36,074 nucleotides of DNA, taken from the NCBI GenBank assembly GCA_036275365.1, contig DASUDX010000022.1:1-36074 (forward strand), in the 5' to 3' direction. The stretch is from DASUDX01 sp036275365 (GTDB taxonomy: Bacteria > Pseudomonadota > Gammaproteobacteria > Nevskiales > Nevskiaceae). Shown here one piece after another: positions 24,015 to 32,844 of the stretch; the stretch's first letter is position 1; the number at the start of each line of letters is the position of its first letter. A model generated the notes under the pieces. It did no database searches. It worked only from the letters and a program-made list of their open reading frames with translations, and was not told the origin of the DNA. The translations under genes and the position numbers were made by a program.

Positions 24015-25069
24015 GCCTGCTGATCACCGGAGCGGCCGGCTTCATCGGCTCGGCCCTGGTCCGCCAGCTGGTGGCCGAGACCGGGGAAGCAATCGTTGGC
24101 CTGGATGCCCTCACCTATGCCGGGCACCCGGCCTCGCTGGGCGAGGCGCTGCGCTCGCCGCGCTTCGAGCTGGTTCAGGCCGACATCCGCGACGCGGCGG
24201 CGGTGGCCGCCGTGCTGGCACGGGTGCAGCCGCGGGCGATCGTTCACCTCGCCGCCGAGAGCCATGTGGATCGCTCCATCGCCGGCCCCGCCCTGTTCGT
24301 CGACACCAATGTGCGCGGCACCCTGGTGCTGCTGGAGGAGGCGCTGCGCTTCTGGCAGGGCCTGCCGGCCGCGGCGCAGACCGCCTTCCGCTTCCACCAT
24401 GTCTCCACCGACGAGGTGTTCGGCAGCCTCACGCCGGAGGCGCCGGCCTTCGACGAGCAGAGCCCCTACCGGCCCAACTCGCCCTATGCGGCGAGCAAGG
24501 CGGCGTCGGATCATCTGGTGCGCGCCTGGCAGCACACCTATGGCCTGCCCACCCTGATCACCAACTGCTCCAACAACTACGGCCCCTGCCAGTTTCCGGA
24601 GAAGCTGATCCCGCTGATGCTGCTGCAGGCCCTGGCCGGGCAGCCGCTGCCGGTCTACGGCGATGGCCAGCAGGTACGCGACTGGCTCTATGTGGAGGAC
24701 CACGCGCGGGCCTTGCGCTGCGTGCTCGATCGCGGTCGTCCGGGCCAGACCTATGCGATCGGCGGGGGCGCCGAGCTGAGCAATCTGACGGTGGTGCAGA
24801 CCCTCTGCCGCCTGCTCGATGAGCGGCGTCCGCAGGCAGCCCCGCATGCCCGGCTGATCCAGCATGTGCGTGATCGCCCGGGCCACGATCGCCGCTATGC
24901 CATCGATGATCGCAAGCTGAGAGGCGAGCTGGGCTGGGCGCCCCGGGAGAGCTTCGCCAGCGGTCTCGCCCGCACGGTGGACTGGTATCTCGAGCACCCG
25001 GAGTGGATCGACCAGGTGCGCAGTGGCGAGTACCGCCACTGGCTCGCTCGCCACTACGGCGGCGGCTGA
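24011..25069 (+). CDS. rmlB: dTDP-glucose 4,6-dehydratase
   Basis: 352 residues. An extended SDR with the Rossmann motif GAAGFIG (7-13), AAESHVDRSI (81-90), the catalytic T133-D134-E135 in VSTDEVFG, and Y159/K163 in YAASK. NNYGP, QVRDWLYVEDHARAL and RPGHDRRYAID are the usual RmlB sequences. It converts dTDP-glucose to dTDP-4-keto-6-deoxyglucose, the second step to dTDP-L-rhamnose, in the cytoplasm with bound NAD+. The start overlaps the ABC1 kinase stop. The 3' end overlaps the rmlD 3' end on the other strand by 16 bases. The rml set is therefore split between strands here, whereas it is often one operon. Confidence 0.95.
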   Translation: MSLLITGAAGFIGSALVRQLVAETGEAIVGLDALTYAGHPASLGEALRSPRFELVQADIRDAAAVAAVLARVQPRAIVHLAAESHVDRSIAGPALFVDTNVRGTLVLLEEALRFWQGLPAAAQTAFRFHHVSTDEVFGSLTPEAPAFDEQSPYRPNSPYAASKAASDHLVRAWQHTYGLPTLITNCSNNYGPCQFPEKLIPLMLLQALAGQPLPVYGDGQQVRDWLYVEDHARALRCVLDRGRPGQTYAIGGGAELSNLTVVQTLCRLLDERRPQAAPHARLIQHVRDRPGHDRRYAIDDRKLRGELGWAPRESFASGLARTVDWYLEHPEWIDQVRSGEYRHWLARHYGGG

Positions 25070-25938
25070 GCCGCCAGCTGGTCGAGACAGCGCTCCAGCG
25101 CGACCGGCCAGTCCGGCAGGCGCAGCCGGTGCTGCTGCCACAGCCGTTCGCCGCTGAGCACCGACCAGGCCGGGCGTTGCGCCGCGGTCGGGTACTCCTG
25201 GCTGGGGATGCCGACCACCGGCCGCAGCGGACACAGGCCGCGGCGGGCGCCGCCCTCGACGATGGCGCGGGCGAAGCCGGCCCAGGAGGTCTGCCCAGCG
25301 CAGCTCAGGTGCAGCAGACCGTCCGCTTCCGGGTGCCGCAGGAGGGACGGGATCAGCGCCTGGGTGGCCACGGCCAGCGCCTCGGCCGAGGTCGGGCTGC
25401 CGATCTGGTCATCGACGATGCGCAGGCTCTCCCGTTCGCGGGCCAGGCGCAGCACGGTGAGCAGGAAGTTGCGCCCCTGCGCGGCATAGACCCAGGCCGT
25501 GCGCAGGATGCGGTGTGGACAGCCGCTGGCCGCGATCGCCTCCTCCCCGGCCCGCTTGCTGCGGCCATAGACGCTCAGCGGGGCGGTGGGCTGGTCTTCC
25601 CGGTAGGGCAAGCGCGCCTGGCCATCAAAGACATAGTCGGTCGAGTAGTGCAGCAGCCAGCCGCCGCTGGCCGCCAGCGCCCGCGCCATCGCCGCCGGCG
25701 CCTCGGCATTGATCCGCCAGGCCCGGGCCGGGTCCTGCTCGGCGGCATCCACCGCGGTGTAGGCCGCGGCATTGATCAGCAGATCCGGACGCAGCCGCCG
25801 CACCGTCTCGGCACAGGCGTCCGGGTCGTCCAGGTCCAGCTCGCTGCGCGCCGGGGCCAGCAGCTCGCCGAGCGCGGGCAGACAGCGGCTGAGGGCGGTG
25901 CCGACCTGACCGCTGCCACCGGTCAGCAGAATCCGCAT
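25054..25938 (-). CDS. rmlD: dTDP-4-dehydrorhamnose reductase
   Basis: 294 residues. The NAD(P)-binding GGSGQVG (7-13), NAAAYTAVDAAE, STDYVFDG (99-106) and catalytic Y124/K128 in SVYGRSK define RmlD. QIGSPT and HLSCAGQTSWAGFA follow. It reduces dTDP-4-keto-L-rhamnose to dTDP-L-rhamnose. The ATG at 25938 overlaps the rmlC stop (TGATG), so it is translationally coupled to it. Order on this strand is rmlA-rmlC-rmlD. Confidence 0.95.
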   Translation of the reverse strand: MRILLTGGSGQVGTALSRCLPALGELLAPARSELDLDDPDACAETVRRLRPDLLINAAAYTAVDAAEQDPARAWRINAEAPAAMARALAASGGWLLHYSTDYVFDGQARLPYREDQPTAPLSVYGRSKRAGEEAIAASGCPHRILRTAWVYAAQGRNFLLTVLRLARERESLRIVDDQIGSPTSAEALAVATQALIPSLLRHPEADGLLHLSCAGQTSWAGFARAIVEGGARRGLCPLRPVVGIPSQEYPTAAQRPAWSVLSGERLWQQHRLRLPDWPVALERCLDQLAAQPPP

Positions 25939-26489
25939 CAGGGATAGGTCTCGGCTGCCGACAGCGGCTGGCCGCGCTCGTCCTTGGCCGAGAGCAGCGG
26001 TGCCTGGCCGGGGGCGAGCGGCCAGGGAATGCCCAGGGCGGGATCGTTCCAGAGCAGGGTGCGCTCCTCGGCCGGGGCGTAGTAGTCGGTGGTCTTGTAG
26101 GCCACCTCGGCGCCCTCCGCCAGCGCCAGGAAGCCGTGGGCGAAGCCCGGCGGGATCCACAGCTGGTGGTGCTGCTCGGCATCGAGCGTCTCGGCCACCC
26201 ACTGGCCAAACCGCGGGCTGGAGCGGCGCAGGTCCACCGCCACATCGTAGATGCGGCCGCGGAGCACACGGATCAGCTTGCCCTGCGGCCGGCCCAGCTG
26301 GTAGTGCAGCCCACGCAGCACGGTGGGCGCCGAGCGCGAGTGGTTGTCCTGCACGAAGTCGAGGACAAGGCCGGTGGCCTCGCGGAACCGCGCCTGGTGA
26401 TAGCTCTCCAGGAACAGGCCGCGGGCATCCTGGTAGACCACCGGCTCCAGGCGCAGCACCTCGGGCAGGGCAGTGGCCACCACCCGCAT
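25938..26489 (-). CDS. rmlC: dTDP-4-dehydrorhamnose 3,5-epimerase
   Basis: 183 residues of the RmlC cupin fold. DARGLFLESYHQARF, QDNHSRS and LRGLHYQ precede WIPPGFAHGF and YKTTDYYAP. H62 is the expected base, and a Tyr at 136-137 the partner. It epimerises dTDP-4-keto-6-deoxyglucose at C3 and C5. The start overlaps the rmlA stop (TGATG), and the stop overlaps the rmlD start, so the three genes form one tightly coupled operon. Confidence 0.95.
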   Translation of the reverse strand: MRVVATALPEVLRLEPVVYQDARGLFLESYHQARFREATGLVLDFVQDNHSRSAPTVLRGLHYQLGRPQGKLIRVLRGRIYDVAVDLRRSSPRFGQWVAETLDAEQHHQLWIPPGFAHGFLALAEGAEVAYKTTDYYAPAEERTLLWNDPALGIPWPLAPGQAPLLSAKDERGQPLSAAETYP

Positions 26490-27364
26490 CAGTACACCCG
26501 GTCCTCGAGCAGGCCGAGCAGGTGCTGGCCATAGCTGCTGCGGGCCAGCGGAGCGGCCAGGCGGGCCAGCTGGGCGCTGTCGATCCAGCCCTGGCGCCAG
26601 GCGATTTCCTCCGGGCAGCTCAGCTTCAGGCCCTGGCGTTTTTCCAGGGTCTGGACGAACTGGGCGGCTTCCATCAGGGAGTCGTGGGTGCCGGTGTCCA
26701 GCCAGGCATCGCCGCGACCGAGCTTTTCCACCCGCAGCTGGCCGCGACGCAGATAGGCCCGGTTCAGATCGGTGATCTCCAGCTCGCCCCGCGCCGAGGG
26801 GCGGATCTCCCGCGCCAGCTCCACCACCTGCTGGTCATAGAAGTACAGGCCGGTGACGGCGAAGCGGCTGGCTGGACGCGAGGGCTTCTCGATGATGTCG
26901 ATGGCACGGCCGTCGGCATCGAAGCTGACCACCCCGTAGCGCTCAGGGTCGCGCACCGGGTAGGCGAACACGGTCCCGCCCTCGGTGCGCCGCACCGCCG
27001 CCTGCAGGCGCTCGGAGAGGTCGTGACCGAAGAAAAGGTTGTCGCCGAGGATCAGGGCGCAGGGCTGGCCGGCGATGAAGCGTTCGCCGATCAGAAAGGC
27101 CTGGGCGAGCCCCTCGGGCCGGGCCTGCTCGGCGTAGGCCAGCGACAGGCCCCAGGCCGAGCCATCGCCGAGCAGCCGCTGGAAGGCCGGCAGATCCTGC
27201 GGCGTGGAGATCAGCAGGATCTCGCGCAGACCCGCCAGCATCAGCGTGCTGAGCGGGTAGTAGATCATCGGCTTGTCGTAGACCGGCATCAGCTGCTTGG
27301 AGGTGACCAAGGTCAGCGGCTGCAGGCGGGTGCCGGAGCCTCCGGCGAGGATGATGGCTTTCAT
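26489..27364 (-). CDS. rmlA: glucose-1-phosphate thymidylyltransferase
   Basis: 291 residues. I start at ATG 27364 because MKAIILAGGSGTRLQPLT is the standard N-terminus; the longer frame to 27430 adds non-homologous sequence. Other family sites are SKQLMPVYDKPMIYYPLS, LILGDNLFFG, GVVSFD, EKPSRPAS and GRGDAWLDTGTHDSL. It makes dTDP-glucose from dTTP and glucose-1-phosphate and is the usual feedback-controlled first step. It is first in the rmlA-rmlC-rmlD operon and divergent from manC, with an 83-base shared upstream region. No strong Shine-Dalgarno is visible. Confidence 0.95.
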   Translation of the reverse strand: MKAIILAGGSGTRLQPLTLVTSKQLMPVYDKPMIYYPLSTLMLAGLREILLISTPQDLPAFQRLLGDGSAWGLSLAYAEQARPEGLAQAFLIGERFIAGQPCALILGDNLFFGHDLSERLQAAVRRTEGGTVFAYPVRDPERYGVVSFDADGRAIDIIEKPSRPASRFAVTGLYFYDQQVVELAREIRPSARGELEITDLNRAYLRRGQLRVEKLGRGDAWLDTGTHDSLMEAAQFVQTLEKRQGLKLSCPEEIAWRQGWIDSAQLARLAAPLARSSYGQHLLGLLEDRVY

Positions 27365-27447
27365 CGCCGAAAGTGTCGCACAACCGCCCGCGCAGGCCGC
27401 CGGTCGCTTGGGCAGAATGCCCCGAGACATCTTCCAGCGGAGTCGGC

Positions 27448-28878
27448 ATGACGGCGGCGGCGGTGGTTCCGGTCCTACTGGCCGGCGGCTCGGGGACCCG
27501 GCTGTGGCCGCTCTCGCGCGAGCAGTACCCCAAGCAGTTTCTACCGCTGCTCGGCGAGTCCTCGCTGCTGGTGCAGACCCTGCAGCGGGTGCGCCGCCTG
27601 AGCGGGCTGCAGCCGCCGCTGGTGGTGGCCGCAGAGGCGCACCGTTTCATCGTCGCCGAGCAGCTGCGCCAGGCCGGCGTCAGCGGTGCCACCATCCTGC
27701 TGGAGCCGGTGGCCCGCAACACCGCGGCCGCGATTGCCGCGGCCAGCCACTGGGTCCAGCAGCAGCACGGTGCGCAGGCCCGCCTGCTGGTGCTGCCTGC
27801 CGATCAGGCCATCGCCGACAGCGAGGCCTTCGTGGCGGCCGCCGGCGAGGCTCTGCTGCAGGCCGCGGCCGGCCACATCGCCCTGTTCGGCATCCGCCCG
27901 ACCCGCGCCGAGACCGGCTTCGGCTACATCCGCACCGGTGCCGCCCGTGGCGCCGCGCTGGCGGTCGAAGCCTTCGTCGAAAAGCCGGCGCGCGAGCGGG
28001 CCGAGCGCTATCTGGCCGAGGGGGGCTACTGGTGGAATGGCGGCATGTTCGTCTTCAGCGCCGGGCGGATGCTCGACGAGCTCGGCCGCCTGGAGCCCGA
28101 GCTGTGCCACCACAGTGGCGAGGCGGTGGCCGCCGCGAGCCCGGATGTCGATTTTCTGCGGCTGGCAGCGGCGCCCTTTGCCGCCTGTCGCGCGGTGTCG
28201 ATCGATGTCGCGGTGATGGAGCGCAGCCCGCACGCCGTGCTGATCCCACTCGATGCCGGCTGGGATGATGTCGGCTCCTGGCGTTATCTGGCATCGCTGC
28301 CGGCCGGGGATGCCGCCGGCAATCGCTGGCAGGGCGATGTGCTGCTGGAGGCGGCGCGCGACAACCTGGTGCACGCCAGCTCGCGCCTGGTGACCCTGCT
28401 CGGGGTGAGTGACCAGGTGGTGGTGGAGACCGCCGACGCCGTGCTGGTGGCGGCGCGGGATCAGGTCCAGGATGTACGCCGGCTGGTCGAGCGGCTGCGC
28501 GGCCAGGGACGCACCGAGGCGCTGCAGCATCCCCGCGTCCACCGGCCCTGGGGCTGGTACGAGACGCTGGCCCTGGCCGAGCGCTACCAGGTGAAGCGGC
28601 TGCAGGTGCATCCGGGTCAGCGGCTGTCGCTGCAGATGCACCATCACCGCGCCGAGCACTGGACGGTGGTGCGCGGTACCGCCGAGGTGACCTGCGGCGA
28701 GCGCGTGTTCATGCTCACCGAGGACCAGTCCACCTACATTCCGGTCGGCACCCCCCACCGCCTGCACAATCCCGGGAAGCTGCCGCTGGATCTGATTGAA
28801 GTGCAGTCCGGTGCGTATCTGGGCGAAGATGACATCGTCCGCTTCGAGGATGTCTACGGCCGCAGCGGCGGATCCTGA
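27448..28878 (+). CDS. manC: bifunctional mannose-1-phosphate guanylyltransferase / mannose-6-phosphate isomerase
   Basis: 476 residues. The N-terminal nucleotidyltransferase has LAGGSGTRLWPLSREQYPKQF (11-31), LPADQ, ETGFGYI, FVEKP and WNGGMFVF. The C-terminal cupin domain (about 365-470) has HRPWGWYETL, PGQRLSLQMHHHRAEHW and PVGTPHRLHNPG, which is the type II isomerase. It supplies GDP-mannose. The ATG at 27448 has GCGGAG at a good distance. A possible -10 (CAGAAT, 27413-27418) lies within GGGCA-GAA-TGCCC upstream. UDP-xylose synthase follows after 21 bases. Confidence 0.94.
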   Translation: MTAAAVVPVLLAGGSGTRLWPLSREQYPKQFLPLLGESSLLVQTLQRVRRLSGLQPPLVVAAEAHRFIVAEQLRQAGVSGATILLEPVARNTAAAIAAASHWVQQQHGAQARLLVLPADQAIADSEAFVAAAGEALLQAAAGHIALFGIRPTRAETGFGYIRTGAARGAALAVEAFVEKPARERAERYLAEGGYWWNGGMFVFSAGRMLDELGRLEPELCHHSGEAVAAASPDVDFLRLAAAPFAACRAVSIDVAVMERSPHAVLIPLDAGWDDVGSWRYLASLPAGDAAGNRWQGDVLLEAARDNLVHASSRLVTLLGVSDQVVVETADAVLVAARDQVQDVRRLVERLRGQGRTEALQHPRVHRPWGWYETLALAERYQVKRLQVHPGQRLSLQMHHHRAEHWTVVRGTAEVTCGERVFMLTEDQSTYIPVGTPHRLHNPGKLPLDLIEVQSGAYLGEDDIVRFEDVYGRSGGS

Positions 28879-28899
28879 TTCCCCTGTTCGAACCTCTCC

Positions 28900-29877
28900 A
28901 TGGCTTATCGCGATTCCGGCTTCGGTCCGCAGCGCATTCTGGTCACCGGCGGGGCCGGCTTCATCGGCTCCCATCTCTGCGCCCGCCTGCTCGCGGAGGG
29001 GCACGAGGTGCTCTGCGTGGACAACTTCTTCACCGGCACCCGCGACAATCTGCGGGCGGTGATGGACCATCCGCGCTTCGAGTTCATGCGCCACGATGTG
29101 ACCTTCCCGCTCTATGTCGAGGTGGACCAGATCTACAACCTGGCCTGTCCCGCCAGCCCGATCCACTACCAGTTCGATCCGGTCCAGACCACCAAGACCA
29201 GCGTGCACGGGGCGATCAACATGCTGGGTCTGGCCAAGCGGGTGAAGGCACGCATCTTCCAGGCCTCGACCAGCGAGGTCTATGGCGATCCCCAGGTGCA
29301 TCCCCAGCCCGAGGACTACTGGGGCCATGTCAATCCGATCGGCTACCGTTCCTGCTACGACGAGGGCAAGCGCTGCGCCGAGACCCTGTTCTTCGACTAC
29401 CACCGCCAGCACGGGCTGGAGATCAAGGTGGCGCGCATCTTCAACACCTACGGCCCGCACATGCATCCCAGCGACGGCCGGGTGGTGTCGAACTTCATCG
29501 TCCAGGCCCTGGGCAACCAGCCCATCACCCTCTACGGCGATGGCAGCCAGACCCGTTCGTTCTGCTATGTCGACGATCTGGTGGAAGGCTTCGTGCGGCT
29601 GATGAACTCGCCGGTCGAGATCACCGGCCCGATCAATCTGGGCAACCCGGGCGAGTTCACCATCCGCGAGCTGGCCGAGCTGGTGGTCGAGCTCACCGGC
29701 TCACGGTCCAAGATCGAGTACCGGCCGCTGCCGCAGGACGACCCCCGCCAGCGCCAGCCGGATATCCGCCGCGCCCGCGAGCAGCTCGGCTGGGAGCCGA
29801 AGGTGCCGCTGCGCGAGGGCCTGCTCAAGGCCATCCCGTATTTCGAGGCGCTGGTGCGCCGGCGCCGTCCGGCCTGA
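28900..29877 (+). CDS. UDP-glucuronate decarboxylase (UDP-xylose synthase)
   Basis: 325 residues of the extended SDR family. GGAGFIG (17-23), ACPASPIHYQFDP, the catalytic T124/E126 in STSEVYGDP, and Y153/K157 in YRSCYDEGKRCAE match UXS enzymes. RIFNTYGPHMHPSDGRVVSNFI and the late DDPRQRQPDI also match. The CYDEGKR variant distinguishes it from dTDP-glucose dehydratases and from UDP-glucose epimerases. It makes UDP-xylose from UDP-glucuronate. It lies directly after manC and probably serves the same surface polysaccharide. No UDP-glucose dehydrogenase is in the window. Confidence 0.92.
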   Translation: MAYRDSGFGPQRILVTGGAGFIGSHLCARLLAEGHEVLCVDNFFTGTRDNLRAVMDHPRFEFMRHDVTFPLYVEVDQIYNLACPASPIHYQFDPVQTTKTSVHGAINMLGLAKRVKARIFQASTSEVYGDPQVHPQPEDYWGHVNPIGYRSCYDEGKRCAETLFFDYHRQHGLEIKVARIFNTYGPHMHPSDGRVVSNFIVQALGNQPITLYGDGSQTRSFCYVDDLVEGFVRLMNSPVEITGPINLGNPGEFTIRELAELVVELTGSRSKIEYRPLPQDDPRQRQPDIRRAREQLGWEPKVPLREGLLKAIPYFEALVRRRRPA

Positions 29878-29882
29878 GCCCC

Positions 29883-30455
29883 GTGGAGGAGGACCTCGGC
29901 CAGCGCCTGGAGATGGCCTGGGCCTGGCTTGCTCAGGGCGTGCAGCAGCGCCACAGCGCCGCCCACACCCCGGCGCTGGCCACTGTCGATGCCCAGGGTC
30001 AGCCGCAGGTGCGCACGCTGGTGCTGAGGGCGGTGGATGCGCCGGCCCGCCGCCTGCGCCTGCATTCGGACCGGCGCTCGGCCAAGTGGCAGGAGCTGTC
30101 ACGCCACCCGGCCTGCCAGCTGCTGATCTACGACGCCGGACTGAAGCGGCAGCTGCGGCTCGCCGGCGGCGCCCGGGTGGCCGGTGACAGCCCGCTGGCC
30201 GACCAGGCCTGGACGCAGTCGCGGGCGATGAGCCGGCGCTGCTATCAACAGCAGGCGGCGCCGGGCACGCCGGCGGCGGACCCGGTGAGCGCGCTGCGGC
30301 TTGACGAGGATGAGCATCAGGCGCGGGACCGCTTCGGCGTGATCGAGATCGAGATCCACTCGCTGGATCTGCTGGTGCTTGCCGCGGCCGGTCACCGCCG
30401 CAGCCACCACCGGTGGACGGCGGCGGGCTGGGTCTCGAGCTGGGTCGCGCCCTAG
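29883..30455 (+). CDS. pyridoxamine 5'-phosphate oxidase-like flavoprotein
   Basis: 190 residues from a GTG at 29883. An N-terminal helix (LEMAWAWLAQGVQQRHSAAHTP) leads into the split-barrel: ALATVDAQGQPQVRTLVLRAVD, LRLHSDRRSAKWQELSRHPACQLLIYD and QLRLAGGARV. The C-terminus reads FGVIEIEIHSLDLLVL. This matches FMN-binding PNPOx-like proteins, not PdxH itself: the PdxH C-terminal signature is not evident. The substrate is unknown. Its stop shares a CTAG with the opposing fabH stop. A start at ATG 29913 cannot be excluded. Confidence 0.8.
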   Translation: MEEDLGQRLEMAWAWLAQGVQQRHSAAHTPALATVDAQGQPQVRTLVLRAVDAPARRLRLHSDRRSAKWQELSRHPACQLLIYDAGLKRQLRLAGGARVAGDSPLADQAWTQSRAMSRRCYQQQAAPGTPAADPVSALRLDEDEHQARDRFGVIEIEIHSLDLLVLAAAGHRRSHHRWTAAGWVSSWVAP

Positions 30456-31423
30456 TAGCGCAGCAGCACCGCGCCCCAGGTCATTCCGCCGCCGACCCCC
30501 TGCAGCAGCACGGTCTGGCCGCGCTGGACGCGGCCATCGCGCACCGCGCAGTCGAGGGCGATCGGCACCGAGGCAGCCGAGGTGTTGCCGTGCTGGGCCA
30601 CCGTGCTCACCACCTTCTCCGGCGGCAGGCCGAGCTTCTGTGCGATGGCGTTGATGATGCGCAGATTGGCCTGGTGGGGGACATACCAGTCGATCTGCGC
30701 CGGGCTCAGGCCCTGCTGGCCGAGCGCCTCGCGGGCGCACTCGTCGAGCACCCGCACCGCCAGGCGGAACACCGCGGCGCCATCCATTTCCAGGAAGGGA
30801 TTGCCGCGCAGCTTGCCTTCGGCGATGCCGCCGGCCACCTGCAGGATATGGCCCTGGCTGCCGTCGGCATGCAGGTGGCAGCCGAGCACGCCGGGCGTGT
30901 CGCTTGCCTCCAGCACCACCGCGCCGGCGCCGTCCCCGAACAGCACGCAGGTACGCCGGTCGTTCCAGTCGAGCAGGCGCGAGAACACCTCGGCGCCCAC
31001 CACCAGGGCGCGCCGGTGGGCGCCGCTGAGGATCAGGGCGTTGGCGGTGGCCAGCGCATAGATGAACCCGGTGCACACCGCCTGCACATCGAAGGCAGCG
31101 CCCTGCTTGATCCCCAGCTTGGCCTGCAGCAGGCAGGCAGTGGAGGGAAACACCATGTCCGGCGTGGTGGTGGCCACCACGATCAGATCGATCTCCTGCG
31201 GCTCCCGTCCGGCCGCGGCGAGCGCCTGGCGCGCCGCGTGCAGCGCCAGATCGCTGGTCAGCTCGGCGTCCGCCGCCACATGGCGGGCCTGGATGCCGGT
31301 GCGCGAGACGATCCACTCATCGCTGGTGTCGATGCGCGCTTCGAGCTCGCGATTGGTGACGATGCGATCCGGCAGATAGCGTCCGGTCCCGCAGATGCGG
31401 CTGTAGCGGCGGAGGGTCTCCAT
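30452..31423 (-). CDS. fabH: 3-oxoacyl-ACP synthase III (KAS III)
   Basis: 323 residues. The catalytic triad of the family is present: C117 in VQAVCTGF, H250 in PHQANLRI and N280 in HGNTSAASVP. SDEWIVSRTGI, FGDGAGAVVL and the closing GVGGGMTWGA are the usual sequences. The enzyme condenses acetyl-CoA with malonyl-ACP to start fatty acid synthesis. It is separate from the fab cluster that usually holds fabH, and is last in a slyX-msrA-fabH run on this strand. It may therefore be a second, specialised FabH. Confidence 0.93.
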   Translation of the reverse strand: METLRRYSRICGTGRYLPDRIVTNRELEARIDTSDEWIVSRTGIQARHVAADAELTSDLALHAARQALAAAGREPQEIDLIVVATTTPDMVFPSTACLLQAKLGIKQGAAFDVQAVCTGFIYALATANALILSGAHRRALVVGAEVFSRLLDWNDRRTCVLFGDGAGAVVLEASDTPGVLGCHLHADGSQGHILQVAGGIAEGKLRGNPFLEMDGAAVFRLAVRVLDECAREALGQQGLSPAQIDWYVPHQANLRIINAIAQKLGLPPEKVVSTVAQHGNTSAASVPIALDCAVRDGRVQRGQTVLLQGVGGGMTWGAVLLRY

Positions 31424-31452
31424 ACCCCGCAGAGCTTAAGCGACTGCCGGAC

Positions 31453-32070
31453 TCAGGGCCGCAGCTCACCGGCGAAGAAGGCGCGCAGCTTGTCGACCTT
31501 GGGCAGGGCGACATGCGCGATGTAGGGCTGCTGCGGGTTCCGCGCGGCGTAGTCCTGGTGATAGGGCTCGGCCTCGAAGAAATCCTCCAGCGGCTCCAGC
31601 CGGGTCACGATCGGCCGGTTGAACACGCCGGCGCGGTCCAGCTGGCGGATGTAGGCCGCCGCCACCTGCCGCTGGGCCTCGTCGGCGTAGAAGATCGCCG
31701 AGCGGTACTGACGGCCGCGGTCATTGCCCTGGCGGTCGAGCTGGGTGGGGTCATGGGCAACCGCGAAGAACACCCGCAGCAGCGCCCCCAGGCGGACCCG
31801 CGCCGGGTCATAGACCACCCGGATCACCTCGGCGTGGTTGGTGCGGCCGCTGCAGACGCGCTCATAGGTGGCGCTCTCGGGGCCGTCACCGGCATAGCCG
31901 GAGATCACCTCCAGCACGCCGTCGAGCGCGCGGAACACCGCCTCGGTGCACCAGAAGCAGCCGCCGGCCAGCACCGCCTGGGCCGGTGGGCTGCCCGGCG
32001 CGGCCAGCGGCAGGTCCTGCTCCGGCAGCGGCACGGCGCTGGGTTTGACGGTGAGGCTGGACTCGAACAT
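31453..32070 (-). CDS. msrA: peptide-methionine (S)-S-oxide reductase
   Basis: 205 residues. GGCFWC carries the catalytic C38 with C41; EAVFRALDGVLEVISGYAGD, TNHAEVIRVVYDP, HDPTQLDRQGNDRGRQYRSAIF and EPYHQDY are all standard MsrA. An N-terminal extension of about 30 residues is present without a signal peptide. It repairs S-methionine sulfoxide in proteins using thioredoxin. It lies 15 bases after slyX and 29 bases before fabH on the same strand. Confidence 0.95.
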   Translation of the reverse strand: MFESSLTVKPSAVPLPEQDLPLAAPGSPPAQAVLAGGCFWCTEAVFRALDGVLEVISGYAGDGPESATYERVCSGRTNHAEVIRVVYDPARVRLGALLRVFFAVAHDPTQLDRQGNDRGRQYRSAIFYADEAQRQVAAAYIRQLDRAGVFNRPIVTRLEPLEDFFEAEPYHQDYAARNPQQPYIAHVALPKVDKLRAFFAGELRP

Positions 32071-32085
32071 GGCGCGACCTCGGCA

Positions 32086-32295
32086 TCAGTAGTGAGGGGG
32101 AATCTCGTCCGCCGCGGTGCCGCGGCTGACCCCGGCCTCGGCCAGGCTGGCCAGGCGCGCGGTGAGCTCGCGCAGGCTGCGCTCCTGGCGCTCGAGCAGA
32201 CGCTGCTGGGCGGCCAGCGCATCGCTGAGCACGCGCAGCGCGTCCTCCTGGAAGGCGAGACGGGTCTCCAGATCGATCAGGCGGTCTTCACTCAT
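32086..32295 (-). CDS. slyX: SlyX family protein
   Basis: 69 residues. A single heptad-rich helix (DLETRLAFQEDALRVLSDALAAQQRLLERQERSL) ends in the family's diagnostic C-terminal PPHY. The ATG at 32295 gives the usual length; the in-frame start at 32340 adds 15 residues without homology. SlyX is a small coiled-coil protein with no settled biochemical role. It is divergent from gloA, with 95 bases between them. Confidence 0.92.
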   Translation of the reverse strand: MSEDRLIDLETRLAFQEDALRVLSDALAAQQRLLERQERSLRELTARLASLAEAGVSRGTAADEIPPHY

Positions 32296-32390
32296 GCCGG
32301 CAGGATAGCGGCCCGGCCCCGCGGCGGGCGGCCCTTGCATCCGCAGGGTCTAGCCCCAACTCCGCTGTCAGCCCCTGACCGATCCCGATC

Positions 32391-32810
32391 ATGAAGTACC
32401 TGCACACCATGGTCCGCGTGACCGATCTCGATGCCTCCCTGCGCTTCTACCGCGATCTGCTCGGCCTGCAGGAAGTGCGCCGCCGCGAGGTCCCGCAGGG
32501 CCGGTTCACCCTGGTCTACCTGGCCGCGCCGGGCGACGCCGGCGCCGAGCTGGAACTGACCTACAACTGGGACCCCGAGTCCTATACCGGCGGTCGCAAC
32601 TTCGGTCATCTCGCCTACCGGGTGGATGACATCTATGCGCTGTGCGAGCGTCTGCAGGCCGGCGGGGTGGTCATCCTGCGGCCGCCGCGCGATGGCCACA
32701 TGGCCTTCGTGCGCTCGCCGGACGGCATCTCCATCGAGCTGCTGCAGGCCGGTGCCCCGTTGCCGCCGCGTGAACCCTGGGCCAGCATGGCCAGCACCGG
32801 CAGCTGGTAG
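32391..32810 (+). CDS. gloA: lactoylglutathione lyase (glyoxalase I)
   Basis: 139 residues in two glyoxalase half-domains. The four predicted metal ligands align with E. coli GloA: H5, E55 (ELTYNW), H73 (FGHLAY) and E116 (DGISIELL). It turns the methylglyoxal-glutathione hemithioacetal into S-lactoylglutathione. A C-terminal tail of about 18 residues is longer than in E. coli. It starts a three-gene run with the DUF1993 and flavodoxin-like genes. Confidence 0.95.
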   Translation: MKYLHTMVRVTDLDASLRFYRDLLGLQEVRRREVPQGRFTLVYLAAPGDAGAELELTYNWDPESYTGGRNFGHLAYRVDDIYALCERLQAGGVVILRPPRDGHMAFVRSPDGISIELLQAGAPLPPREPWASMASTGSW

Positions 32811-32844
32811 GTCGATCCTTCACCCTGTTCCTGCGGAGCCCTTC

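Noticed and set aside
27541..29466. Minus-strand frame of 641 codons over manC and the UDP-xylose synthase gene
   Set aside because: It covers two well-conserved enzyme genes and has no motif of its own.
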